Positions 36,442 to 44,987 of a stretch of 64,000 nt of DNA are shown one piece after another. The position numbers were made by a program, and so were the translations under genes. The stretch is taken from the NCBI RefSeq assembly GCF_004005475.1, contig NZ_RZTZ01000001.1:186001-250000 (forward strand), given 5' to 3'. This DNA is from Niallia taxi. GTDB lineage: Bacteria > Bacillota > Bacilli > Bacillales > Cytobacillaceae. The stretch's first letter is position 1. Every line of letters begins with the position of its first letter. The notes beneath the pieces are model-generated. The model was not told where the DNA came from and searched no databases. It worked only from the letters and a program-made list of their open reading frames with translations.

Positions 36442-39400
36442 TTATGTTGCAACAAGCTCACTTGTTTCACTTAACCGAACAGAAACAAGTCTGGATACAC
36501 CAGATTCTTGCATAGTTACACCGTACAGCACATCAGCCTCTTCCATCGTCCCTTTACGATGCGTAATGACAATGAATTGCGTCTCATCGCTGTAAGCTTT
36601 TAAATAGGAGCTGAATCTGTAAACATTCGCTTCATCAAGCGCTGCCTCTACTTCATCAAGAATACAGAAAGGAACTGGCCGCACCTTTAAGATTGCAAAC
36701 AGCAATGCAATGGCAGTCAAGGCACGTTCTCCACCTGATAACAAGCTTAAGTTTTGCAGTTTTTTCCCTGGTGGCTGTGCCACAATATCGACACCTGTGT
36801 TCAGTAAATCGTCTGGGTTAGTTAAGCGCAGTGCTGCGTGCCCGCCGCCAAACAGCCGCTGAAACACACCTTCGAAATGGGACTGAATCCCCTCAAATGT
36901 TTGCTGGAACCGTTTTTTCATTTCGTCATCCATTTCGTCAATTACGAGGTAAAGAGTATCCTTCGCTTCCTCCAGATCTGTCTTTTGCTCAAGAAGAAAG
37001 TCATATCTTTCCGATATTCTCTCGTATTCCTCAATGGCTCCAAGATTGACTGTTCCAAGCTCTTCCATTGCCAGCTTTATCAGCTTAACTTTTTTGCGAG
37101 CGTCCTCTAAATCCAATGTTAAAGGATATTCCTCCTTCGCACCCTCAAATGACATCATGTACTCTTCCCTCAAATTCGAAAGGCGCGTATCTAGCTCCAC
37201 ATCAATCCTGTTAAGCTTTACCTCTTCATCCTTTAAGGCTTGTACGATGCCACGGTGGATACGGCGAGTTTCTTTCACATCCAGATCCATCTCGTCCAGC
37301 TGCATTTGCAGCTGGAGACGTTCGGCACGACGTTCCCCAATTAGTTGAATAGCAGCATTCTTTTCTTGCTGCTTTTTAACTGCAGCATCCTCAAGCTGCT
37401 CTTCTCCTGAATGGCTACTTGTCATCTCAGAAGTTAACAGCTCTAAATCTTCTTTCACAAGCTTCCATTTAGCCTCAGATATTTCTAATTCAGAAGTTAC
37501 ATTACTTAGCTTCTCTACAGCATGTGCTAATTGCTCTTTCTTTGCGGCAAATGCCACACGCTTTTCTCCAATCAGCTCTCCAACCTGTTCTCTCGAATGA
37601 CTCTGCTGATTTTTCTGTTCTGTCAATTGAGCAATTTCCTGCTCTAGCACCTGTATCTTACGGACAAAGTCTTCAAGCTTTTCCTGCAATATTTGCTGCC
37701 TGTCTTTTAAAGACTGCTGTTCATCGAGATAATCAGCCTTATTGCGGTCATATTGTGACAGCTTTTCATTCATTGCTCTTTCATCAAACTCAATCTCTTT
37801 AAGTTCATCTTTACTTGTTTGCAAGGAAAAACGGATATCCTCTTGCTTTATTCTTAACTCTTCTAAAGCTGCCGTTTCCGTTTGGGAGGTAGCTTTTCCT
37901 TTTTTTAACTGGTCTTCTAACTTTAGTGACGATTTCTCCATCTCAAAGATTTTTGCCTTTAAGTCCTCAAGCTCGCCTTTTCTTGTTAGAATGCTTGTTG
38001 ATTTTTGTTTAACAGCACCACCAGTCATCGAACCGCCAGGATTTACAATTTCTCCTTCAAGTGTTACAAACCTTGAGCGGTATTGCAGCGTTCTTGCCAT
38101 TTCATTGGCGCCCTTTAGGTCTTTCGTGATAACGACATTTCCAAGTAAGCTTCCCATAATTTCCTGATACTTTTCATCAAAAGAGATTAAGTCTGCAGCA
38201 ACTCCTATAAAAGAAGGATGATCTTGAATAGAACGGGCTTGAGAATCAGACAATTTTTTGCCCTTAATAATACTCATTGGCAGAAATGTTGCTCTGCCGT
38301 AGCCGTTCTTTTTCAAATAGGAAATTGCCTGGCGTGCATGCTGCTCTGTTTCGACAACTAGATGCTGCATGCTCCCTCCAAGAGCAATTTCAATACTCAC
38401 GTTATATTCCTTTGGCACATTCATCAATTCAGCGACAGCGCCATGTATGCCGTCAAGTCCTTTGCCTCTTGCCTTCAAAACCTCTTTAACACCTTGGAAG
38501 AATCCAGCATAGTCCTCCTCAAGCTCTTCAAGCATCTCTTTTCTCGATTTTGCCTGCTGAATGAATTGGTAGGACTGGTATAACGATTTTTCGATTTTTT
38601 GTACTTTCGCATTCATTTCGTCAACTGATTGCTGTTTTTGCTTGTAGTCATTTGCCGATTGTGCAAGCTCTTTTTCTAATGCTGCCAGGCTTGCGGAAAC
38701 GCGTGCCTTTTCTGAATTTATCCGCGTTCTTTCTGAAGTGAATTTTTCATTATCTTCATCAAGAAGAGACGTTTTTCTGTTTTGCGACTCGAGCTGTTGC
38801 GTGATATAGCTGCTTTCGTTTTTTGCAGCAGCCTGCTCATTCAAAAGCTCAATATAATCACTTTTTAGTGATTCGATTTTTTCTTCAAGATTGACGCTAA
38901 AGAGCTGCATTTTCTTTTCATTAGCCTTTAGCTCTTCTTCTATCTGTTTTGCTTCAAGGCTTAACTGATTGACTGATTGAAGATGCTCCGCTTTTTGCAG
39001 CTTTAAAGATGCCACTCTTTCTTCAAGCTCTTCCTTGCTTTTTTCGAGCTGCCCTCTGTTTTGCACAGCATTTTTTTTGCGTTCTTTCAGTACTTCTTTT
39101 CTGCCCTCAAGCTTTTCAAGCTCTTCACTTACTAGCAAAAGCACCTGCTGGAGATCGTTGATGGATTCATCCAATGCAGCTACATCGTTCTTCCATTCCT
39201 CCATTTTTGCTTCCTTGCTTTGCAGCGTGGAGAGGAGGTTAAGCTCCTTTTCCTTATAGCTTTCCAGCTGAGCGGAAACTGCCTCATATTTCTGATGTGC
39301 TTCCTCTATATCATGAACCATCAGGGCAACTTCAATTTGTTCAAGGTTTTCCTTGTGATCAAGATATTCCTTGGCCATAGAACTCTGAATTTTCAGTGGC

Positions 39401-40008
39401 TCTACCTGACCTTCCAGTTCATGGAGAATATCATTCACTCTGTTCAAGTTTTCCTGTGTCTCAATTAGCTTGCCTTCTGCCTTCTTTTTGCGTGTTTTGT
39501 ATTTAAGCACACCTGCTGCTTCCTCAAAGATGGCACGGCGTTCCTCTGCTTTACTGTTGAGGATTTCCTCCACTTTACCTTGGCTGATGATAGAAAATGC
39601 TTCTCTACCTAGCCCTGAATCCATAAACAATTCAACGATATCCTTTAACCTGCATGATTGCTTATTAATAAGATATTCGCTTTCCCCTGAGCGGTACACC
39701 CGTCTGGTTACGCTCACCTCATTGTAATCAAGTGGCAGGAACTGGTCTTCATTTTCAAGCGTTAATGTCACTTCTGCAAAGTTGACTGCTTTCCTCGAAT
39801 CACTTCCAGAAAAAATGACATCCTCCATTTTACTGCCTCTGAGGCTTTTGGCAGATTGTTCTCCCAACACCCAGCGTATCGCGTCTGTAATATTGCTTTT
39901 TCCGCTTCCATTCGGTCCCACTACTGCGGTGACTCCTGGGACAAAATCTACTGCAATTCGATCAGCAAATGATTTAAAACCGATTACATCTAACCGTTTT
40001 AAAAACAC
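36442..40008 (-). CDS. smc: Chromosome segregation ATPase SMC
   Basis: SMC (1188 aa) forms the condensin core with ScpA/B. The N-terminal head has Walker A GPNGSGKSN (31-39). Two long coiled-coil arms flank a hinge at about 505-670 (GVKEVLKARGKGLDGIHGAVAEL to GEIVNPGGSMTGGA). The C-terminal head has the signature LSGGERALTAIALLFA and Walker B FCILDEVEAALDEANV. The start is GTG at 40008 with GGAGGTG six bases upstream. Length is normal. Confidence 0.98.
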   Translation of the reverse strand: MFLKRLDVIGFKSFADRIAVDFVPGVTAVVGPNGSGKSNITDAIRWVLGEQSAKSLRGSKMEDVIFSGSDSRKAVNFAEVTLTLENEDQFLPLDYNEVSVTRRVYRSGESEYLINKQSCRLKDIVELFMDSGLGREAFSIISQGKVEEILNSKAEERRAIFEEAAGVLKYKTRKKKAEGKLIETQENLNRVNDILHELEGQVEPLKIQSSMAKEYLDHKENLEQIEVALMVHDIEEAHQKYEAVSAQLESYKEKELNLLSTLQSKEAKMEEWKNDVAALDESINDLQQVLLLVSEELEKLEGRKEVLKERKKNAVQNRGQLEKSKEELEERVASLKLQKAEHLQSVNQLSLEAKQIEEELKANEKKMQLFSVNLEEKIESLKSDYIELLNEQAAAKNESSYITQQLESQNRKTSLLDEDNEKFTSERTRINSEKARVSASLAALEKELAQSANDYKQKQQSVDEMNAKVQKIEKSLYQSYQFIQQAKSRKEMLEELEEDYAGFFQGVKEVLKARGKGLDGIHGAVAELMNVPKEYNVSIEIALGGSMQHLVVETEQHARQAISYLKKNGYGRATFLPMSIIKGKKLSDSQARSIQDHPSFIGVAADLISFDEKYQEIMGSLLGNVVITKDLKGANEMARTLQYRSRFVTLEGEIVNPGGSMTGGAVKQKSTSILTRKGELEDLKAKIFEMEKSSLKLEDQLKKGKATSQTETAALEELRIKQEDIRFSLQTSKDELKEIEFDERAMNEKLSQYDRNKADYLDEQQSLKDRQQILQEKLEDFVRKIQVLEQEIAQLTEQKNQQSHSREQVGELIGEKRVAFAAKKEQLAHAVEKLSNVTSELEISEAKWKLVKEDLELLTSEMTSSHSGEEQLEDAAVKKQQEKNAAIQLIGERRAERLQLQMQLDEMDLDVKETRRIHRGIVQALKDEEVKLNRIDVELDTRLSNLREEYMMSFEGAKEEYPLTLDLEDARKKVKLIKLAMEELGTVNLGAIEEYERISERYDFLLEQKTDLEEAKDTLYLVIDEMDDEMKKRFQQTFEGIQSHFEGVFQRLFGGGHAALRLTNPDDLLNTGVDIVAQPPGKKLQNLSLLSGGERALTAIALLFAILKVRPVPFCILDEVEAALDEANVYRFSSYLKAYSDETQFIVITHRKGTMEEADVLYGVTMQESGVSRLVSVRLSETSELVAT

Positions 40009-40118
40009 CTACCTCACCTCCTAACCCCTTTACTATTTCGCATCATCTCTAGCTGTCGTTTGGTTATAAGAAAGCAAAAGAATCAACAGTGATTTCGCTT
40101 TCTCCAACGGATGCTTTA

Positions 40119-40871
40119 TTATTTTTCGTCTGGCTTAGCATCTTTTGTTTTCAGCATGGTAAGCGACATCTGTGCTGCATGCTGTTCTGCTTCTTTTTTG
40201 GAACGTCCTGTACCAGTTCCTAATTCCATTTCATTCAAGAAAACTTGAGAAACGAATTCTCTGTTATGTGCGGGTCCCTTTTCCTGCAGAATTCTATAGG
40301 AAATTGTCCCAACTGCATCCCTTTGGACATATTCCTGAAGCTGACTCTTAAAATCCATCACATGAGAAAAAGCACCGGAATTTATTTTCGGAAACACGAC
40401 TTTTTCCAGGAAGGAAACAACCTTTTCCAGTCCTTGATCAAGGTAAAGAGCTCCGATAAATGCCTCAAAAACATCTGCTAGAAGAGCTGGACGAGCTCGT
40501 CCTCCTGTCATTTCCTCACCCTTTCCGAGCAAGACAAATTTGCCGAATGATTGATCATTCGCAAATGAAACTAGTGATGGTTCACAAACAATAGCTGCTC
40601 GAAGCTTTGTCAGCTCGCCTTCGCTCATCATCGGGAATTTCTTGAAAAGAAATTGGGAAACAGTAAGCTCCAATACGGCATCTCCAAGAAATTCAAGTCT
40701 TTCATTATCTTCATGAGGCTTTCTACGATGCTCATTCACATATGATGAATGAGTGAATGCTTGTTTCAGTAATTTTTCATTTTCAAACTGGATGCTTAGA
40801 CTTTCTTGCAATTCTTTTAATTTTTTATCATTTGGACGTATTTGTCTCTTGTCTTTTCCGTTGCCTCGCAT
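40119..40871 (-). CDS. rnc: Ribonuclease III
   Basis: RNase III (250 aa) cuts double-stranded RNA in rRNA processing and mRNA decay. The signature [20 protein letters not shown] holds the catalytic Asp. The second acidic patch is in [17 protein letters not shown]. The C-terminal double-stranded RNA-binding domain starts at about 178 ([11 protein letters not shown]) and ends with [18 protein letters not shown]. It leads rnc-smc-ftsY. The ATG follows AAGGTGGAGGCAAA. Confidence 0.97.
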   Translation of the reverse strand: MRGNGKDKRQIRPNDKKLKELQESLSIQFENEKLLKQAFTHSSYVNEHRRKPHEDNERLEFLGDAVLELTVSQFLFKKFPMMSEGELTKLRAAIVCEPSLVSFANDQSFGKFVLLGKGEEMTGGRARPALLADVFEAFIGALYLDQGLEKVVSFLEKVVFPKINSGAFSHVMDFKSQLQEYVQRDAVGTISYRILQEKGPAHNREFVSQVFLNEMELGTGTGRSKKEAEQHAAQMSLTMLKTKDAKPDEK

Positions 40872-41162
40872 TTTGCCTCCACCTTAGCACTAAGTTTACA
40901 TATCCATAATAAGTTTAAGTAAAACAGATAAAAAACGCAAAGAAACTTGGAAAGTTTTTTCTCTCCAAGCCGTTTCTTTTCAGATAGGCTGCCGTTTTTA
41001 TTACTGTTTATAGTTTTAAATCCTTACTATTTTAAACTAACTTGCAGCGATTTACCAGTCTTTTTCTCATAAGGCAGGACTGTTTTTACATTAATCACAG
41101 TTGTATATCTAATCATGCAAACAATGAAAAAAGCACCGTATATCTCTGTTTTTTTGCAATCT
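40872..41162 (-). promoter_or_regulatory. Leader/gap between acpP and rnc with a terminator-like hairpin
   Basis: No gene is seen. On the minus strand a hairpin AGAAA-CTTGGA/TCCAAG-TTTCT (40941-40976) is followed by TTTGCGTTTTTT, which looks like an attenuator or terminator 70-100 bases before rnc. A TAAAAT sequence near 41028 could be the -10 element of an rnc promoter upstream of that hairpin, but its -35 element is poor. Confidence 0.4.
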
Positions 41163-41189
41163 AAAAGCTCCGCTGTTAACGGAGCTTTT
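41163..41189 (-). terminator. Intrinsic terminator after acpP
   Basis: Perfect 10-bp arms AAAAGCTCCG and CGGAGCTTTT with a 7-base loop lie 10 bases past the acpP stop; the T run on the minus strand is short (TTTTAGATT). Confidence 0.75.
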
Positions 41190-41199
41190 ATTGGTTGGA

Positions 41200-41430
41200 T
41201 TAACGATTACTTATGTAATTAACAGCATCTCCTACTGTTGCAATCTTTTCAGCATCGTCGTCAGAAATCTCCATATCGAACTCATCTTCAAGTTCCATAA
41301 CAAGTTCTACTACATCAAGAGAATCTGCTCCTAGGTCGTCTTTGAAAGAAGCTTCAGGCTTAACCTCAGACTCTTCCACACCAAGACGATCAACAACGAT
41401 TTTCGTTACGCGTTCTAATACATCAGACAT
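41200..41430 (-). CDS. acpP: Acyl carrier protein
   Basis: ACP (76 aa) carries growing fatty acyl chains on 4'-phosphopantetheine. The attachment Ser37 lies in [15 protein letters not shown]. The protein is very acidic, as usual. The ATG at 41430 follows GGGGAGGTGACATTA; a GTG three codons upstream overlaps the ribosome site. It is placed after fabG as in B. subtilis and has its own promoter. Confidence 0.98.
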   Translation of the reverse strand: MSDVLERVTKIVVDRLGVEESEVKPEASFKDDLGADSLDVVELVMELEDEFDMEISDDDAEKIATVGDAVNYISNR

Positions 41431-41452
41431 TAATGTCACCTCCCCTCAAATG

Positions 41453-41487
41453 ATTATAGAGCATTTTGAGCAAATAATAAATGCTCT
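41453..41487 (-). promoter_or_regulatory. acpP promoter with overlapping palindrome
   Basis: A perfect TATAAT (41453-41458) lies about 25 bp before the acpP start. At 17 bp upstream the -35 is only TTTATT (41476-41481). The two boxes are bracketed by inverted arms AGAGCATTT (41479-41487, minus strand) and AAATGCTCT (41458-41466), 12 bp apart. This arrangement could be an operator. Confidence 0.55.
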
Positions 41488-41502
41488 TTTTATTACAAAA
41501 AT

Positions 41503-41574
41503 AAAATATGCCGAATTACTAGTTAAATTAAGTATTTCTAAGAGAAACCATTTTTATTTATAACGGCATATTTT
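41503..41574 (-). terminator. Long-looped inverted repeat after fabG
   Basis: Arms AAAATATGCCG and CGGCATATTTT (11 bp, perfect) enclose about 50 bases, and the minus strand continues with ATTTTTG. It begins about 10 bases past the fabG stop. It may be a weak terminator; the long loop makes this unsure. Confidence 0.45.
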
Positions 41575-41583
41575 TCGTTTTTA

Positions 41584-42327
41584 TTACATGTACATGCCAC
41601 CATCAATATGAATTGTTTGGCCTGTAATATAGTTGCTCTCATCAGAAGCTAAAAAGACAACAGCATTAGCAATATCATCAGGCTCCCCAAATTTTGCAAG
41701 CGGAATTTGGGTAAGCATCGCATTTTTCACATCTTCCGGTAGTTTATCTGTCATGTCAGTCGTAATGAATCCAGGAGCAACAGCATTTACCGTAATATTT
41801 CTTGCCGCAAGCTCTTTAGCAGTTGTTTTCGTTAAACCGATTACTCCTGCTTTTGCTGCTACATAGTTTGCTTGACCTGGATTACCTGTCACACCAACGA
41901 TTGAAGTAATGTTGATGATTCTACCTTTTCTTTGCTTCATCATTTGTCTAGTTACTGCCTTAGTGCAATGGAACACGCCTTTTAAGTTCGTGTTGATAAC
42001 ATCATCCCACTCTGCTTCTTTCATGCGCATCAACAGGTTATCTCTTGTGATACCTGCATTGTTTACAAGGATATCTAGACTTCCAAAATGATCTAATGTT
42101 TCTTTAATCATATTAGCTACAGATTCACCGTTTGAAACATCACATTGAATCGCAATCGCATCTTTGCCAAGCTGTTTGATTTCCTCGACCACTTCATTTG
42201 CCAATGCAGCACTTCCTGCATAATTGACAGCTACGTTAGCTCCCTCTTTAGCAAGCTTTAAAGCAATCGCACGGCCAATTCCTCTTGAACCGCCAGTAAC
42301 TAATGCTGTTTTACCATCTAATTTCAT
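41584..42327 (-). CDS. fabG: 3-oxoacyl-[acyl-carrier-protein] reductase FabG
   Basis: FabG (247 aa) performs the first reduction of fatty acid elongation with NADPH. The cofactor site [12 protein letters not shown] is at 11-22, NNAG at 89-92, and the catalytic Ser142, Tyr155 and Lys159 are in place (YVAAK). The ending [14 protein letters not shown] is typical. It is one base from fabD, so the two are coupled in the FapR-controlled operon. Confidence 0.97.
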   Translation of the reverse strand: MKLDGKTALVTGGSRGIGRAIALKLAKEGANVAVNYAGSAALANEVVEEIKQLGKDAIAIQCDVSNGESVANMIKETLDHFGSLDILVNNAGITRDNLLMRMKEAEWDDVINTNLKGVFHCTKAVTRQMMKQRKGRIINITSIVGVTGNPGQANYVAAKAGVIGLTKTTAKELAARNITVNAVAPGFITTDMTDKLPEDVKNAMLTQIPLAKFGEPDDIANAVVFLASDESNYITGQTIHIDGGMYM

Positions 42328-42328
42328 A

Positions 42329-43273
42329 TTATTCGTCTCCTTTTAACGCTGCAGCAACACTATTGCTCGTTTCCTCATCGTATACAGAATAGATTCGCAC
42401 ATTACGATCAATTTTCTTCACTAAACCTGCCAATACTTTTCCAGGTCCGATTTCAATAAATGTATCAACACCTAATTCAATCATCTTTTGGACGGAATCT
42501 TCCCAAAGCACAGATGAATATAGCTGTTCAATCAATTTATTTTTGATGTCACTTGAATCTGATACTGGAGTTGCCGTCACGTTTGCAATAACAGGTATTT
42601 CTGCATCATTCATAGAAAGTTCATCTAAGACAGCTGAAAATTTATCTGCCGCTGGCTTCATAAGCTCGGAATGGAACGGACCGCTTACTTCTAACGGAAT
42701 CGCTCGTTTCGCTCCAGCAGCCTTCGCTTGTTCAGAAGCAAGCTCAACGCCCTTAACAGTCCCTGAAATGACAATTTGCCCAGGGCAATTCAAGTTAGCA
42801 AGCTGAACAGAGTTTCCTTCATTCGATACAGCATTGGTAACTTCTGTGAGCTTGCTGCGCTCTAAGCCCAATACTGCTGCCATTGCACCTTGACCTTCTG
42901 GCACAGCCTCCTGCATATATTCCCCTCTTTTACGGACAGCATATACTGCATCCTCAAAAGAAAGAACATTTGCAGCAACTAAAGCAGAATATTCACCTAA
43001 GCTATGTCCTGCTACAAAATCTGCCTTAATGCCATGCTGTTTAAAATGCTCAAGCAGTGCTGTACTTGCTGAAAGCAGCGCAGGCTGTGTGTTTTTTGTT
43101 AAAGTCAACTCTTCTTTCGGACCCTCGAAAATAACGGATGACAATGAAAATCCTAATCTTTCATCAGCCTTTTGGAAAATTTCTTTAGCTGGCTCAAAAT
43201 TTGCAGCAAGATCCTTGCCCATTCCAACCGTTTGGGAGCCTTGACCTGGAAATACAAAAGCTATTTTACTCAT
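42329..43273 (-). CDS. fabD: Malonyl-CoA:ACP transacylase FabD
   Basis: FabD (314 aa) loads malonyl groups on ACP. The start [16 protein letters not shown], the nucleophile Ser91 in GHSLGE and His201 in GPFHSELM are all present. It follows plsX by 39 bp and lies one base before fabG. Length is normal. Confidence 0.97.
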   Translation of the reverse strand: MSKIAFVFPGQGSQTVGMGKDLAANFEPAKEIFQKADERLGFSLSSVIFEGPKEELTLTKNTQPALLSASTALLEHFKQHGIKADFVAGHSLGEYSALVAANVLSFEDAVYAVRKRGEYMQEAVPEGQGAMAAVLGLERSKLTEVTNAVSNEGNSVQLANLNCPGQIVISGTVKGVELASEQAKAAGAKRAIPLEVSGPFHSELMKPAADKFSAVLDELSMNDAEIPVIANVTATPVSDSSDIKNKLIEQLYSSVLWEDSVQKMIELGVDTFIEIGPGKVLAGLVKKIDRNVRIYSVYDEETSNSVAAALKGDE

Positions 43274-43312
43274 AAATCATCTTTCCTTTCCATATGAATG
43301 CCTTAAAAAGCA

Positions 43313-44299
43313 TTAACCTTTATTTTCAATTGTTGTCTTAATCGTGCCGATCACTTCAGACTTAACGACATCTCTTGTTTGTCTGATTGCATTATAGATT
43401 GCATTACTGTCAGAGGAACCGTGCGCTTTAATGACTGGAGCATTTAAACCAAACAATGCGGCACCGCCGTACTCCGAATAATCGAGTTTGTTTTTTAGCC
43501 CTTTAAGCTGAGGCTTCATCATCCCAGCAGCAAGCTTTGTTTTTAAACTGCTAGTCATAACCTCTTTCAGCATTTTGAACATGGACAGGGCCGTTCCTTC
43601 AATCGTCTTAAGAACCATGTTGCCTGTAAATCCGTCCGTAACAACAACATCACAGACACCGTCAAGCAAGTCTCTTGCTTCCACATTCCCAATAAAGTTG
43701 ACTGGAGCGTTTTTAAGCTCCTCGAAGGTTTTCTTCGTCAGCTCATTTCCTTTTTTCTCTTCTGTTCCAATATTAAGCAATCCGACTCGAGGATTTTGTA
43801 TCCCAAGCGCCTTTTCCATGTATATGCTTCCCATTATGCCGTATTGCACCAAATGCTCAGGTTTGGCATCCACATTCGCACCAACATCAAGGAGCAAGAA
43901 ACCAGCTCCGCTGATTGTTGGCAATGTCGGCGCCAGCGCTGGCCTTTCAATACCGTTAATTCTGCCGACAACAAAAAGTCCTGTTGCCATCAAGGCTCCT
44001 GTATTTCCTGCAGATATAAAGGCATCCGCTCTTTTTTCTTTTACTTCATTTGCACATAAGACCATGCTGGCATCTTTCTTTCTTCGCACAGCCCGTGCTG
44101 GTTCATCTGTTGCAAGGATTTGTTCTTCTGTATGTAAAACTGATATTCTCGTCTTGTCTGTCAAATAAGAATTAATTTGCTTTTCATCACCGACAAGCAG
44201 TATTTCAATATCTGGGAATGCTTGTACAGCTTTTATAGCACCTGCGACAATTTCCTTTGGTGCGTTATCTCCGCCCATTGCATCTAAGGCAATTCTCAT
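43313..44299 (-). CDS. plsX: Phosphate acyltransferase PlsX
   Basis: PlsX makes acyl-phosphate from acyl-ACP for phospholipid synthesis. From the ATG at 44299 ([18 protein letters not shown]) it is 328 aa. Family segments include CSVLH-like [37 protein letters not shown] and [17 protein letters not shown]. The ATG follows GGGAGTAATTATT. The open frame five codons upstream is not used. It is the second gene of the fapR operon. Confidence 0.97.
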   Translation of the reverse strand: MRIALDAMGGDNAPKEIVAGAIKAVQAFPDIEILLVGDEKQINSYLTDKTRISVLHTEEQILATDEPARAVRRKKDASMVLCANEVKEKRADAFISAGNTGALMATGLFVVGRINGIERPALAPTLPTISGAGFLLLDVGANVDAKPEHLVQYGIMGSIYMEKALGIQNPRVGLLNIGTEEKKGNELTKKTFEELKNAPVNFIGNVEARDLLDGVCDVVVTDGFTGNMVLKTIEGTALSMFKMLKEVMTSSLKTKLAAGMMKPQLKGLKNKLDYSEYGGAALFGLNAPVIKAHGSSDSNAIYNAIRQTRDVVKSEVIGTIKTTIENKG

Positions 44300-44314
44300 A
44301 ATAATTACTCCCAA

Positions 44315-44881
44315 TTATTTATTTTTCGACCGGTACATTTCAAAATGTCCTTTAAATACAAGCTCTGATTGAACAAAGCTGCTCACTTCCACTGTCGTTC
44401 TGCCGCTTTTCTCCTCAATATTCATCACTTTTGCTTTCGCTATAATACGTTCACCTAATTTAACTGATGAAGTAAAGTGAATATTCGCTTTAGCTGTAAG
44501 AGCCAAATCGTCATTTATTAAGGCGACAGCCAAGGAATTCGCCTGTGCAAACAAATGGTGCCCCCGTGCAATTCCATTACGTTTGAAAACATGCTCTGGC
44601 ATTATTTCCAGCATGGATATGGCAGAGCTGTCTAATTCGACATCTATTATTTCACCGATGACTTCCTCAATCGGTAAGGATTTCACTTCATCTTCTAGTG
44701 TTTTCTTCGCAACCGTTTTTATCCGCTCCCGTAACTCCGGAATGGATAATTCCAAACGATCAAGCCGAATTGTTTGTACACTGACTGAGAATTTCTCCGC
44801 CAATTCCTCATCTGTTATAAAAGGTGTTTCCTTGATTGTTTGTACTAATAATGATTGCCGTTCTTTTTTGCTTCTTCTCAT
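44315..44881 (-). CDS. fapR: Fatty acid biosynthesis transcriptional repressor FapR
   Basis: FapR (188 aa) represses fatty acid and phospholipid genes and is released by malonyl-CoA. The N-terminal helix-turn-helix is at about 19-45 ([24 protein letters not shown]). The C-terminal hotdog domain binds malonyl-CoA ([18 protein letters not shown]). The ATG at 44881 is preceded by GGACGGTGTTGCAG. A FapR operator lies 20 bp upstream, so it controls its own operon. Confidence 0.97.
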   Translation of the reverse strand: MRRSKKERQSLLVQTIKETPFITDEELAEKFSVSVQTIRLDRLELSIPELRERIKTVAKKTLEDEVKSLPIEEVIGEIIDVELDSSAISMLEIMPEHVFKRNGIARGHHLFAQANSLAVALINDDLALTAKANIHFTSSVKLGERIIAKAKVMNIEEKSGRTTVEVSSFVQSELVFKGHFEMYRSKNK

Positions 44882-44900
44882 CTGCAACACCGTCCGCGCT

Positions 44901-44920
44901 ATTAAGACTAGGTACTAATA
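44901..44920 (-). promoter_or_regulatory. FapR operator at the fapR promoter
   Basis: The minus strand reads ATTAGTACCTAGTCTTAAT, which matches the FapR box known from the B. subtilis fapR promoter. A -10-like TATACT sits just upstream (44924-44929) with TTGCAT 18 bp before it, inside the recG terminator stem. The site thus covers the transcription start. Confidence 0.88.
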
Positions 44921-44933
44921 GTAGTATATAATA

Positions 44934-44973
44934 AATAAAAGGGAGAATGCAAGCCGTAAGTTCGCATTCTCCC
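44934..44973 (-). terminator. Intrinsic terminator after recG
   Basis: Perfect 10-bp arms GGGAGAATGC and GCATTCTCCC with a 13-base loop are followed by TTTTATTTATT on the minus strand. It lies 15 bases past the recG stop and overlaps the likely fapR -35 region. Confidence 0.88.
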
Positions 44974-44987
44974 TTCTCACTTATTGA

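Noticed and set aside
43575-44168. 197-codon open frame on the plus strand opposite plsX
   Set aside because: Antisense shadow of plsX with no start signal and no recognisable protein pattern.
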